Shown here: piece after piece, positions 7,801-14,475 of the stretch | Position numbering within the stretch: the stretch's first letter is position 1 | How the letters are laid out: each line of letters starts with the position of its first letter | Source of the DNA: JBBRCE01 sp038205115 | Lineage (GTDB): Bacteria; Planctomycetota; Planctomycetia; Pirellulales; JBBRCE01 | Assembly (NCBI GenBank): GCA_038205115.1 | Contig: JBBRCE010000084.1 | Span: 1-14,615 of the forward strand | Length of the DNA: 14,615 nt | Reading direction: 5' to 3' | The notes under the pieces: model-generated | Told to the model about the DNA's origin: nothing | Databases searched by the model: none | The model's input: only the letters and a program-made list of their open reading frames with translations | Made by a program: the position numbers and the translations under genes

Positions 7801-8394
7801 TCACGAGCTGAGTGTGCCTTTGGTGCTCGGAATGCCGGTCATCCGCGAATCGCTTTCCACGGCCATCCGCAGCGCGCGGGCCGTGGCTTTGAAGATTGCT
7901 TCGCTGATGTGATGGCTGTTGCGGCCGTGGTGCAGCACGATGTGCAGGTTGCATAAGGCGTTGGCGGCCACGGCTTGCCAAAAGTCTTCGACCAGCTCGC
8001 TATCGAAACCGCCGATCTTGGCCGCGGGAATCGGCGCGTTGAACACCAGATAGAAGCGGCCGCTCAGATCCAGCGCGGTAGTGACCAGCGTTTCTTCCAT
8101 CGGCAGCGTAAAGTGTCCGTAGCGGCGGATGCCGGCTTTATCACCCAGTGCCTGCCGAATTGCCTGCCCCAGCGCAATGCCGGTATCCTCGACCGTGTGA
8201 TGCGCGTCCACGTGCAGATCGCCCGTGGCATTCACCGTCAGATCGATGGCCGCGTGCTTGGCCAGCAGCGTGAGCATGTGGTCGAAAAAGCCTACGCCGG
8301 TTGCGATGGACGACTTGCCGGAACCGTCGAGGTTCAACTCAAGCTCGATCTTGGTCTCGGCGGTGTGGCGTGAAATTTTAGCAGTGCGCGACAT
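7801..8394 (-). CDS. hisB: Imidazoleglycerol-phosphate dehydratase
   Basis: The protein has 197 aa, the length of the monofunctional enzyme. It lacks the phosphatase domain of the enterobacterial fusion. It converts imidazole-glycerol phosphate to imidazole-acetol phosphate in cytoplasmic histidine synthesis. Metal-binding signatures are intact: FFDHM (37-40 region), DAHHTVEDTG (63-72) and HHGRNSHHISEAIFKA (155-170). KAGIRRYGHFTLPMEETL and LDLSGRFYLVF are the usual central segments; the customary PMDE is PMEE here, a conservative change. The ATG at 8394 gives the expected N-terminus (MSRTAKISRHTAETKIELEL). It has no Shine-Dalgarno sequence. The product, after HisB, is the substrate of HisC, whose gene lies 243 bp upstream on the same strand. 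No other his gene is in the window. Confidence 0.97.
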   Translation of the reverse strand: MSRTAKISRHTAETKIELELNLDGSGKSSIATGVGFFDHMLTLLAKHAAIDLTVNATGDLHVDAHHTVEDTGIALGQAIRQALGDKAGIRRYGHFTLPMEETLVTTALDLSGRFYLVFNAPIPAAKIGGFDSELVEDFWQAVAANALCNLHIVLHHGRNSHHISEAIFKATARALRMAVESDSRMTGIPSTKGTLSS

Positions 8395-8570
8395 GATCTA
8401 CTGTTTCGTGTGGGCAGCGATTGATTGCAGTTGGGACGCCAAGTTAACACAGATCAGACAAGCATCGAGGCCGCCGGGAAATCGCTGCTGCAAAAAATGT
8501 TTCGAAAACTTCCATCGAATCCGTTCAACGCAATGTTCGCCACGCTTGAAAAATCCATTTGCATGAACTT

Positions 8571-8616
8571 CTCCTTTTTCCCTTCGCGATCTTCGCGTTC
8601 TTCGCGGCGAAAATTC
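8571..8616. repeat. Dispersed CTTCGCG 9-mer repeat element
   Basis: Three 9-bp direct repeats sit at 8582-8590, 8591-8599 and 8600-8608 (CTTCGCGAT, CTTCGCGTT, CTTCGCGGC), flanked by CTCCTTTTTC and AAAATTCCTCC. Read in different frames it gives short peptides such as FSPRRTRRSRREKGE or FAAKNAKIAKGK. I recall these as recurring in spurious small proteins of planctomycete and other environmental genomes. It lies between hisC and hisB. Confidence 0.7.
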
Positions 8617-8637
8617 CTCCGTCTGCCGCAACCGCCG

Positions 8638-9681
8638 TCAAACCATCGTCTTCAACAGTGCCAAGCAAGCAGCGTTTTGCTCGTCGGTTCCAACCGAGAT
8701 GCGGATGCCATCGCCCCAGCCGGCGTAGTTCATGTACCGGATCAGAATCTGGTTGGTCTTGAGTTTTTCGTACAGCATTTTGGCGGCTGCCGTGGGGTGC
8801 GTGGCCCACACAAAGTTAGCCTGCGAATCCAGCGCCTGAAAGCCAATCTCGCGCAATCCGGCGGTCAATTTCAGCCGGGTAGCCAGGATTTTCGCCCGGT
8901 TTTGCCGCAACCAGACCTGATCGTCGATGGCGGCTGTGGCGGCGGCAATCGACAGCGAATCGCAATTATACGAGTCTTTGACCTTGGTAAGCTGCTCGAT
9001 CACCTCCGGGCGGGCGACGCAAAATCCAAACCGCAAGCCGGCCAAACCGTACGACTTGCTGAGCGTGCGCGAGACGATCACATTTGGGCAATCCCGCACA
9101 AGGCGCAGGCAGTTGTCGTCGGCAAAATCGGCATAAGCCTCATCCACCAGCAGTGGGCAACTCAGTCGCTGGGCGATTTCCAAAATTTGCGCCGGGGCCA
9201 GCACCGTGCCGGACGGGCTGTTGGGATTTGGCAAGAACACCAGCTTCAAACGCGGATCGGGCCGCACGAAATCGTCGCCCAGTGACCAGTCCGCGGCGAA
9301 GTGAATTTCTTCGCTCTTCGCGCCCTGCAATTGGGCCAGCGTCTTATAAAGAATGTAGCTGGGATACGGCAGTCGCAGCAGGTCGCCCTGGCCGACGCAG
9401 GCGCGAGTGACGACGGTAAGAATGTCGTCGCTGCCGTTACCGCAGAGAATCCAGTTGGGCTCCACGCCTAGCACTTCGGCCGCGCGCTGGCGGAACGATT
9501 CGGCCATGGGATCCGGATAGCGCTGCAAACCGCGCTCGACCGCAGCAGCCACCGCCTTGCCCACCGCAGGCGACGGCGGATACGGATTCTCGTTGGTGTT
9601 AAGTTTGATGAACTTGCTCACGCCGCGCGGCTGTTCGCCCGGCACGTAGCCTTTCATCGCCAATACATCGTCTCTAAACAT
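8638..9681 (-). CDS. hisC: Histidinol-phosphate aminotransferase
   Basis: The protein has 347 aa. It is a fold-type I PLP enzyme that transfers an amino group from glutamate to imidazole-acetol phosphate, giving histidinol phosphate. Visible landmarks are KLNTNENPYPPSP (27-38), the cofactor-phosphate region GNGSDD (81-86), NPNSPSG (152-158), DEAYADF (180-186) and the Schiff-base lysine K209 in SRTLSKSYGLAGLRFG. RISVGT near the C-terminus carries the substrate-carboxylate arginine. All are canonical. The start at 9681 matches the family N-terminus, with no clear Shine-Dalgarno sequence. It lies upstream of hisB and 254 bp downstream of tkt. The hisC-to-hisB gap holds the dispersed 9-mer element, so cotranscription is possible but not shown. 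Confidence 0.97.
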   Translation of the reverse strand: MFRDDVLAMKGYVPGEQPRGVSKFIKLNTNENPYPPSPAVGKAVAAAVERGLQRYPDPMAESFRQRAAEVLGVEPNWILCGNGSDDILTVVTRACVGQGDLLRLPYPSYILYKTLAQLQGAKSEEIHFAADWSLGDDFVRPDPRLKLVFLPNPNSPSGTVLAPAQILEIAQRLSCPLLVDEAYADFADDNCLRLVRDCPNVIVSRTLSKSYGLAGLRFGFCVARPEVIEQLTKVKDSYNCDSLSIAAATAAIDDQVWLRQNRAKILATRLKLTAGLREIGFQALDSQANFVWATHPTAAAKMLYEKLKTNQILIRYMNYAGWGDGIRISVGTDEQNAACLALLKTMV

Positions 9682-9768
9682 GGGACGCCGCTAAACAAAA
9701 TGCAAACCGAGAACCAAGCAACCGAAAAAACGAAAATTGGCGGTGTTGCGCGCCGATGCCATTTTTCC

Positions 9769-9810
9769 CTTTGCAATTTGCAGTTCTCACTTTGCAATTT
9801 GCAATTTCAC
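9769..9810. repeat. Two 21-bp direct repeats of the TTTGCAATTTGCA type
   Basis: Copies at 9769-9789 and 9790-9810 share CTTTGCAATTTGCA and then diverge (GTTCTCA against ATTTCAC). The element sits in the tkt-hisC gap. Its words match those at 7733-7770. I recall this 'caatttgcaattt' text as a frequent intergenic filler in several environmental bacterial genomes. Confidence 0.75.
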
Positions 9811-9863
9811 AACAGCGCAGCCAGCGCCCAGGCGGCATTTGGTGCGACGGATTGTTTGCACTT

Positions 9864-9886
9864 CCGACGCTGGCAGCGTCGGCAAC
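9864..9886 (-). repeat. Dispersed palindrome, copy downstream of tkt
   Basis: CCGACGCT (9864-9871) pairs perfectly with AGCGTCGG (9875-9882) around a 3-nt loop. On the reverse strand it reads GTTG, then the stem with loop GCC. It is identical to the copy at 12146-12168 except for one swapped base pair at the top of the stem. It lies about 50 bp past the tkt stop and may slow RNA decay or act as a weak terminator, though no T-run follows. Confidence 0.75.
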
Positions 9887-9935
9887 CAGTTGTCGATTAT
9901 TTCGAGCGAAGCTGACAGCGTCGAGTGCGTAGCAG

Positions 9936-11996
9936 TTATTCGCCTTCCAGCGCCGCTTTGGCGTGGGCCACGACATTATCTACTGTAAAGCCAAACTCTT
10001 TGAACAGCACATTGCCGGGCGCCGAAGCACCGAAATGCTCCATGCCCAGAAAGCGTCCGTGGCGGCCCAAATAGCGATCCCAACCTTGTCGCACGCCGGT
10101 CTCAACGGCCACACGCGCGGTCACCGCATCCGGCAACACGCTCTCTTGATAATCGGCCGACTGCATTTCGAACCACTCCCAGCAGGGCATGCTCACGACA
10201 CGCGCGGCGACGCCTTCCTTTTTGAGCTGTTCGTAAGCGTCAACGCACAGACTGACTTCGCTGCCGGTGGCCATCAGAATCACCTTGGGCTTGCCGTCAG
10301 GCGCGTCGCCCAAGATGTAGGCCCCTTTGGCCGCATTGCTGGCCGCGGCATATTTGCTGCGATCGAGCGTCGGCAAGTTCTGACGCGTGAGCGCGAATAC
10401 CGCCGGATTTTTGTGCGACTTCATCACCATCCGCCAACACTCGGTCACCTCGTTGGCGTCGCCCGGACGCACGACCATCAAATTCGGAATGGCACGCGCG
10501 GCAGCCAAATGCTCGATGGGCTGATGCGTGGGGCCGTCTTCGCCAACGCCAATTGAATCGTGCGTAAAAATATACAGGGCCGGCATGTGCGTCAGCGCGG
10601 CAATCCGAATCGACGGCCGGCAGTAATCCATGAACACGAAAAATGTCGAGCCAAACGGGCGAACGTATGTCAGCGCCATCCCATTGACCGCCGCGCACAT
10701 GCCGTGTTCGCGAATGCCAAAGTGCATGTTGCGACCCGCGTGATTGCCAGGCTCGAAATCGCCAGCGCCGTCGAACGTCATCAGCGTCATGGTCGAAGGC
10801 GCCAGATCGGCCGAACCGCCAATGAACCAGGGCACACCCTTGGCGACCGCGTTGAGCACCTTGCCCGACGAAATTCGCGTCGCCACGCCTTTGGCATCGG
10901 TCGGAAACACGGGCAGTTCTTTGTCCCAATTGGCCGGCAATTCGCCGCGTTCCATCACCCGCCATTGTTCGGCCAGTTCCGGGTACTTCTTGGCGTAATC
11001 TTGCAATTGACCGCGCCATTCGGAGTACAAGTCGCGGCCGCGCGCACCGAGGTTCTGCTTGAAGTGCGCTAGCACCTCGCTTGGTACATAGAATTTTTTG
11101 TCCGGCCAACCGTAGACGGCTTTGGTGAGTTTGATTTCTTCTTCGCCCAATGGCGCGCCGTGCGCGCCGTGCGTATCGACTTTGTTGGGCGAACCCCAGG
11201 CAATGTGGCTGCGGACGATGATCAACGTCGGACGATCTTCCGTGCGTTTGAACGACGCATAAGCGTCCGCCAGCAACTCCAGATCGTTGGCGTCCGGCAC
11301 CCTGATAACGTGCCAACCCAGGCCTTCGAAGCGCTGGGCGACGTCTTCGGTAAAGGCCAGTTCGGTATCGCCTTCGATGGTGATTTTGTTGTCGTCGTAA
11401 ATCCAGCAAAGATTCGATAACGCCAGGTGGCCGGCGATCGAAGCGGCTTCGTTGGTGACGCCTTCCATCATGTCGCCATCGCTGCACAGCGCGTAGACGT
11501 CAAAGTCAAACAGTTCGAAGTCCGGCTTGTTGAAGTGTGCGCCCAACCAGCGGCTGGCCATTGCCATGCCGACGCTGTTGCCGCAACCTTGGCCAAGCGG
11601 CCCGGTGGTCGTTTCGACGCCGGTGGTTTCGTAATGCTCGGGATGCCCAGGGCAGCGGCTGTGCAACTGGCGGAAGTTCTTGATGTGCTCCAGCGGCACG
11701 GCCAATTCGCCCGTGTGTTTGCCGCTGGCATCCAGTTGCTGAACGCCGGCCAAATGCAGGGTGCTGTAGAGCAACATCGAGGCATGCCCGCACGACAGCA
11801 CAAACCGATCGCGATTAGGCCAGGCTGGTTCTTCTGGATTGTAGCGAAGTACGTAATTCCATAGCGAATACGCGACGGGCGCGAGCGCCATGGGCGTGCC
11901 GGGATGGCCGCTATTGGCGGCTTGCACGGCATCCATCGACAGCGTCCGAATCGTGTTAACGGCCAGTTGATCGATCTGCAGTTCGGTGGTGCTCAT
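9936..11996 (-). CDS. tkt: Transketolase
   Basis: The protein has 686 aa, full length. This ThDP/Mg enzyme moves two-carbon ketol units between sugar phosphates in the non-oxidative pentose phosphate pathway. The order of motifs is canonical. SGHPGTPMALAP (29-40) and TGPLGQG (131-137) are followed by the ThDP motif SDGDMMEG (172-179), then DDNKITIEG (201-209). DTHGAHGAPLG starts near 274. The pyrimidine-domain catalytic Glu430 is in FGIREHG, and THDSIGVGEDGPTHQP spans 478-493. The first Gly of the usual GDGD is Ser, a variant I recall from other true transketolases. A C-terminal domain (VILMATGSEVSL onward) is complete. The start at 11996 has no Shine-Dalgarno sequence. A good promoter lies about 80 bp upstream. 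Its products include ribose 5-phosphate, which feeds PRPP and so histidine synthesis by the downstream hisC and hisB. Confidence 0.97.
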   Translation of the reverse strand: MSTTELQIDQLAVNTIRTLSMDAVQAANSGHPGTPMALAPVAYSLWNYVLRYNPEEPAWPNRDRFVLSCGHASMLLYSTLHLAGVQQLDASGKHTGELAVPLEHIKNFRQLHSRCPGHPEHYETTGVETTTGPLGQGCGNSVGMAMASRWLGAHFNKPDFELFDFDVYALCSDGDMMEGVTNEAASIAGHLALSNLCWIYDDNKITIEGDTELAFTEDVAQRFEGLGWHVIRVPDANDLELLADAYASFKRTEDRPTLIIVRSHIAWGSPNKVDTHGAHGAPLGEEEIKLTKAVYGWPDKKFYVPSEVLAHFKQNLGARGRDLYSEWRGQLQDYAKKYPELAEQWRVMERGELPANWDKELPVFPTDAKGVATRISSGKVLNAVAKGVPWFIGGSADLAPSTMTLMTFDGAGDFEPGNHAGRNMHFGIREHGMCAAVNGMALTYVRPFGSTFFVFMDYCRPSIRIAALTHMPALYIFTHDSIGVGEDGPTHQPIEHLAAARAIPNLMVVRPGDANEVTECWRMVMKSHKNPAVFALTRQNLPTLDRSKYAAASNAAKGAYILGDAPDGKPKVILMATGSEVSLCVDAYEQLKKEGVAARVVSMPCWEWFEMQSADYQESVLPDAVTARVAVETGVRQGWDRYLGRHGRFLGMEHFGASAPGNVLFKEFGFTVDNVVAHAKAALEGE

Positions 11997-12080
11997 GGCG
12001 ACACGACTTTCCGTTGGTGCTGCCCCCGCGGGCCGATCCGGCAGAAATCGGGCGCGATTGAGGCGATTTTAACTGGCTTG

Positions 12081-12109
12081 AGTGTAAAACTCGCAGTGGC
12101 GGGCGTCAA
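12081..12109 (-). promoter_or_regulatory. Putative tkt promoter
   Basis: On the reverse strand TTGACG (12104-12109; 5 of 6) is followed after 17 bp by TACACT (12081-12086; 4 of 6). Transcription would start near 12074, leaving a leader of about 78 nt. A second -10-like TAAAAT lies just downstream but lacks a -35. Confidence 0.5.
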
Positions 12110-12120
12110 TCGCCGGCATG

Positions 12121-12146
12121 CAGCGAAGGGACGCAGCGAAGGGACG
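12121..12146. repeat. 13-bp tandem duplication
   Basis: CAGCGAAGGGACG occurs twice in direct tandem at 12121-12133 and 12134-12146. It abuts the palindrome at 12146-12168. The role is unknown. Confidence 0.9.
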
Positions 12147-12168
12147 TTGCCGACGCAGCCTGCGTCGG
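12146..12168 (+). repeat. Dispersed palindrome, copy between rplU and tkt
   Basis: CCGACGCAGCCTGCGTCGG (12150-12168) is a perfect 8-bp stem with a GCC loop, preceded by GTTG. Relative to the copy at 9864-9886, the innermost pair is A-T instead of T-A. It lies 100 bp past the rplU stop and just upstream of the tkt promoter. Confidence 0.8.
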
Positions 12169-12267
12169 TTAGCCCTGCGCGTGCGGCTACAAGGCTGAGA
12201 ATTGGAGTAGCAAACCGGCAATCAACCGGGCGCGAGCAGTAGCGAGTGAGCCAAGCGTAACGGTGAA

Positions 12268-12576
12268 CTAGCCGATTTTGCCGATCTTCACGCGGGTGAA
12301 GATTTGGCGATGGCCCGTGCGGCGGCGCGAATTCTTGCGGCGGCGGAACTTCTGTACGACCAACTTGGGCCCTTGTTGCAGGCCGACAATCTCGGCCGCG
12401 ACCGAAACGCCGCTGACCAGCGGAGCGCCAAACTTGGTGGTCTGGCCGTCGTTGATGGCCAACACACGATCGAATTTGAGGGTTTCGCCCGCCCCGAGTA
12501 CGCGATAATCGATGTCGAGAAACTGACCTTCAGTCACTTTGAATTGACGACCGCCATCGGAGATAATTGCGTACAT
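12268..12576 (-). CDS. rplU: Large-subunit ribosomal protein L21 (bL21)
   Basis: The protein has 102 aa, normal for bL21, which binds 23S rRNA in the 50S subunit. It begins MYAIISDGGRQFKVTEGQF, with the YAII..GGKQ-type opening. LDIDYRVLGAGETLKFDRVL and GAPLVSGVSVAAEIV are the usual middle. The basic tail KFRRRKNSRRRTGHRQIFTRVKI carries the family's RRRxxYRRxxGHRQ-like signature. The start at 12576 is set by homology; a weak AAGG lies about 10 nt upstream. Unusually, rpmA (L27), its frequent downstream partner, is absent: the next 270 bp on this strand hold only repeats and the tkt promoter. Confidence 0.97.
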   Translation of the reverse strand: MYAIISDGGRQFKVTEGQFLDIDYRVLGAGETLKFDRVLAINDGQTTKFGAPLVSGVSVAAEIVGLQQGPKLVVQKFRRRKNSRRRTGHRQIFTRVKIGKIG

Positions 12577-12601
12577 ATGTCGTAGCCTTGCTAATCGGCG
12601 G

Positions 12602-12620
12602 CGCGTTGGTGAGCCAACGT
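12602..12620 (-). promoter_or_regulatory. Hairpin in the rplU leader
   Basis: CGTTGG (12604-12609) and CCAACG (12614-12619) form a 6-bp stem with a TGAG loop, about 28 nt upstream of the rplU ATG. On the reverse strand flanking GGCG and CGCC could extend it. It may be an mRNA leader structure. A link to autoregulation is speculation. Confidence 0.3.
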
Positions 12621-12949
12621 CGGCGACGCCCCCTCGTTGAGTGCCTAAAAATCAAACGCGCCGAGACGATCTACCACTCGACGGTTATTGCGGCCGGAAC
12701 GCTGCCAGCCAAGCCCCATAATCTACCCAAACGCCGCCGGGTCGTCGAGGGCCAATTGCGAAAATTCCGCTCCCAAATCGCCCGTCTGACCGCCCCGCGA
12801 AAATCCATACTCCAACGGCGTCTTACGGCAGCATTTGACGTGCTGCCTGCCGAATGGTTCAATTCACTGGCTCGGCGCCCGTCAATCCGACTGCGCCAGC
12901 CGCCGGCCAGCCCCCAATCCAATCCTTCCTGCCTAACCGAGGAATTCCG
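12621..12949. other. Divergent intergenic region between rplU and the esterase gene
   Basis: No gene is supported here. A forward open frame from 12567 to 13268 crosses the region but is a shadow: it overlaps the esterase gene out of frame and has a random-looking translation. A forward frame from 12854 is only an upstream extension of the esterase. I could not find a convincing promoter for rplU; TAGATT-like words occur, but without a -35. No RNA gene was seen. Confidence 0.5.
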
Positions 12950-13897
12950 ATGCGAACCCGAAATATTTCGCTCGCCATTGCCACGCTCATCTCAAGCTTG
13001 GCCGTTGCCAACCTGCAGTCAGTCGCAGCCGCGGCCGACGCCCAACCGCCCAAAGCCGAAGCAAAGTCGGAACCTGTCATCCAACCGCTGTGGCCCAACG
13101 GCGCTCCGGATGCCAAGGGCAAAGATCCTGAAAAGGATGTGCCCACCATCACCATTTATCAGCCCGCGCCCGACAAAGCTTGCGGCACGGCGGTTGTGGT
13201 CTGTCCCGGTGGCGGTTACGGCCATCTGGCCATGGGTCACGAAGGCGTCGACATCGCCCAGTGGTTGAACTCGCTGGGCGTGACCGCCTTTGTGCTCAAA
13301 TATCGCCATGCGGCACTGGGCTACAAACATCCCACGCCCATGCACGACGCTCAGCGGGCCATGCGCGTGGTCCGCAGTGGCGCGGAAGCCTGGAAGATCG
13401 ATCCGAAAAAAATCGGCATCATGGGCTTCTCCGCCGGCGGGCATCTGGCCTCGACCATCGGCACGCATATCGAAAAAGGCGATCCCAAGGCCGAAGATCC
13501 CATCGATCGCGTCAGTACGCGGCCCGACTTCATGATCCTCTGTTATCCCGTGATCTCATTCACAACGGCCTACACGCACCAAGGCTCAAAAAACAATTTG
13601 CTTGGCAAAGACGCGGACCAAAAGTTGGTCGAAAATCTCTCCAACGAAAATCAGGTTACCGCCGATACTCCGCCCACTTTCCTGTTTCACACCAATGCCG
13701 ATACCGGCGTGCCAGCAGAAAACAGTGTTCTGTTTTATCTAGCGCTGCGACGCGCCAAAGTACCGGCCGAACTGCATATCTACCAAGACGGCCAGCACGG
13801 CGTTGGGCTCGCAGCAAACAATCCCGTCTTAGCGACTTGGTCCAAACGCTGCTCAGACTGGATGCAGGTCCGGGGGCTAATTAAGCGAGCCGATTGA
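12950..13897 (+). CDS. Secreted alpha/beta hydrolase, acetyl-xylan-esterase-like
   Basis: The protein has 315 aa from the ATG at 12950, chosen because GAGGA (12939-12943) precedes it by about 6 nt. A signal peptide begins there (MRTRNISLAIATLISSLAVANLQ..., cleavage near AAAADA, residue 30). An in-frame ATG at 12854 would add 32 non-signal residues. The body is an alpha/beta hydrolase. VVVCPGGGYGHLAMGHEG (82-99) is the oxyanion-hole region, equivalent to HGGG. GFSAGGHLAST (159-169) carries nucleophile Ser161. Asp251 in HTNADTGVP and His283 in DGQHGVGL complete the triad. LWPNGAP near 47 is typical of the esterase branch annotated as acetyl xylan esterase or 'endo-1,4-beta-xylanase B-like'. Removal of acetyl groups from polysaccharides outside the cytoplasm is likely. 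The exact substrate is inferred and could be another acyl ester. Confidence 0.92.
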   Translation: MRTRNISLAIATLISSLAVANLQSVAAAADAQPPKAEAKSEPVIQPLWPNGAPDAKGKDPEKDVPTITIYQPAPDKACGTAVVVCPGGGYGHLAMGHEGVDIAQWLNSLGVTAFVLKYRHAALGYKHPTPMHDAQRAMRVVRSGAEAWKIDPKKIGIMGFSAGGHLASTIGTHIEKGDPKAEDPIDRVSTRPDFMILCYPVISFTTAYTHQGSKNNLLGKDADQKLVENLSNENQVTADTPPTFLFHTNADTGVPAENSVLFYLALRRAKVPAELHIYQDGQHGVGLAANNPVLATWSKRCSDWMQVRGLIKRAD

Positions 13898-13899
13898 TT

Positions 13900-13916
13900 C
13901 GCGTAGGGCTAACGCG
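13900..13916. other. Small hairpin just after the esterase stop
   Basis: CGCGT (13900-13904) pairs with ACGCG (13912-13916) around AGGGCTA. It starts 3 bp after the stop codon. No T-run follows, so it is at best a weak terminator. The word GTTAGCCCT (reverse strand) also occurs at 12167-12175, next to a palindrome copy. Confidence 0.35.
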
Positions 13917-13926
13917 CACGTCGCCC

Positions 13927-13968
13927 GCCGAAAAGTTGCAAAACGCGCCGAAAAGTTGCAAAACGCGC
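13927..13968. repeat. 20-bp tandem duplication
   Basis: GCCGAAAAGTTGCAAAACGC occurs exactly twice in tandem, at 13927-13946 and 13947-13966, plus two further matching bases. It lies in the 82-bp gap between the convergent esterase gene and the small secreted protein gene. On the reverse strand each unit reads GCGTTTTGCAACTTTTCGGC. Confidence 0.95.
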
Positions 13969-13979
13969 GATCCTCGCAC

Positions 13980-14405
13980 TTATTGGCGTGTTCGGAATGC
14001 GGGGCTGCCCGTGTAATAGTGCGAAAGATTCATGTATTGCGATGCGACGCCACCGGTGGCGCGGATGCCCCGTCCGGCGTTGGCATCCGGAGCAACGCCA
14101 TTGCCCGAGCGACCGGCGTTGACTTGCCGCTGCAACGTCTGCAACTGCGACTGCTGTTGCAAGTAGTTGTTGCGGGCTTCAAGCTGCGGCCGAACCAACT
14201 GCTGATAGTTCGCCTGGTTGTTGTTAGAACCGCCTCCATTATTGAAGAGGTTCAAATACGGACTGGTGGTGGGCGTGGGCGTCACGTCGGAGAACGGCGG
14301 AGCCCCCGGCGCTTGAGCGGTTGCCGGTGATGCCGTCAACAAGGCCAATAGCAATGCCGTTACGCCGCAACCGGCGGCCGAAGCGACTTTTAGTAGGCGA
14401 TGCAT
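13980..14405 (-). CDS. Small secreted Q/N-rich protein of unknown function
   Basis: The protein has 141 aa from the ATG at 14405. GGGAG on the reverse strand lies about 9 nt upstream. The frame stays open to 14609, but the upstream part has no protein character and overlaps the neighbouring gene. Residues 1-30 are a signal peptide (VTALLLALLTASPATA, then QAP). The mature part has a Pro/Thr segment (SDVTPTPTTSPYLNLF), then an Asn/Gly run (FNNGGGSNNNQANY). A Gln-rich stretch follows (YQQLVRPQLEARNNYLQQQSQLQTLQRQV, about 67-95) that may form a coiled coil. The end is GGVASQYMNLSHYYTG. From memory, 'SPYLNL...N..LVRPQ...' with a terminal 'G....fmn.shY' recurs in short exported planctomycete proteins. 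No function is known to me. A partial gene ends 70 bp upstream on the same strand, so the two may share a transcript. Confidence 0.8.
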   Translation of the reverse strand: MHRLLKVASAAGCGVTALLLALLTASPATAQAPGAPPFSDVTPTPTTSPYLNLFNNGGGSNNNQANYQQLVRPQLEARNNYLQQQSQLQTLQRQVNAGRSGNGVAPDANAGRGIRATGGVASQYMNLSHYYTGSPAFRTRQ

Positions 14406-14475
14406 GGCAATTCTCCCATTCAGTTGAAGTATTTGCGTCTGATGTAATTCTAGGCGTCTAACCGCGTTAAGGCAA

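Noticed and set aside
8398..8631. 77-codon reverse frame between hisC and hisB
   Set aside because: Its N-terminal part is just the dispersed CTTCGCG element in translation. No homology or RBS was seen.
12567..13268. 233-codon forward frame overlapping the esterase start
   Set aside because: It is out of frame with a clear secreted hydrolase and has a Pro/Ser/Arg-rich random translation.
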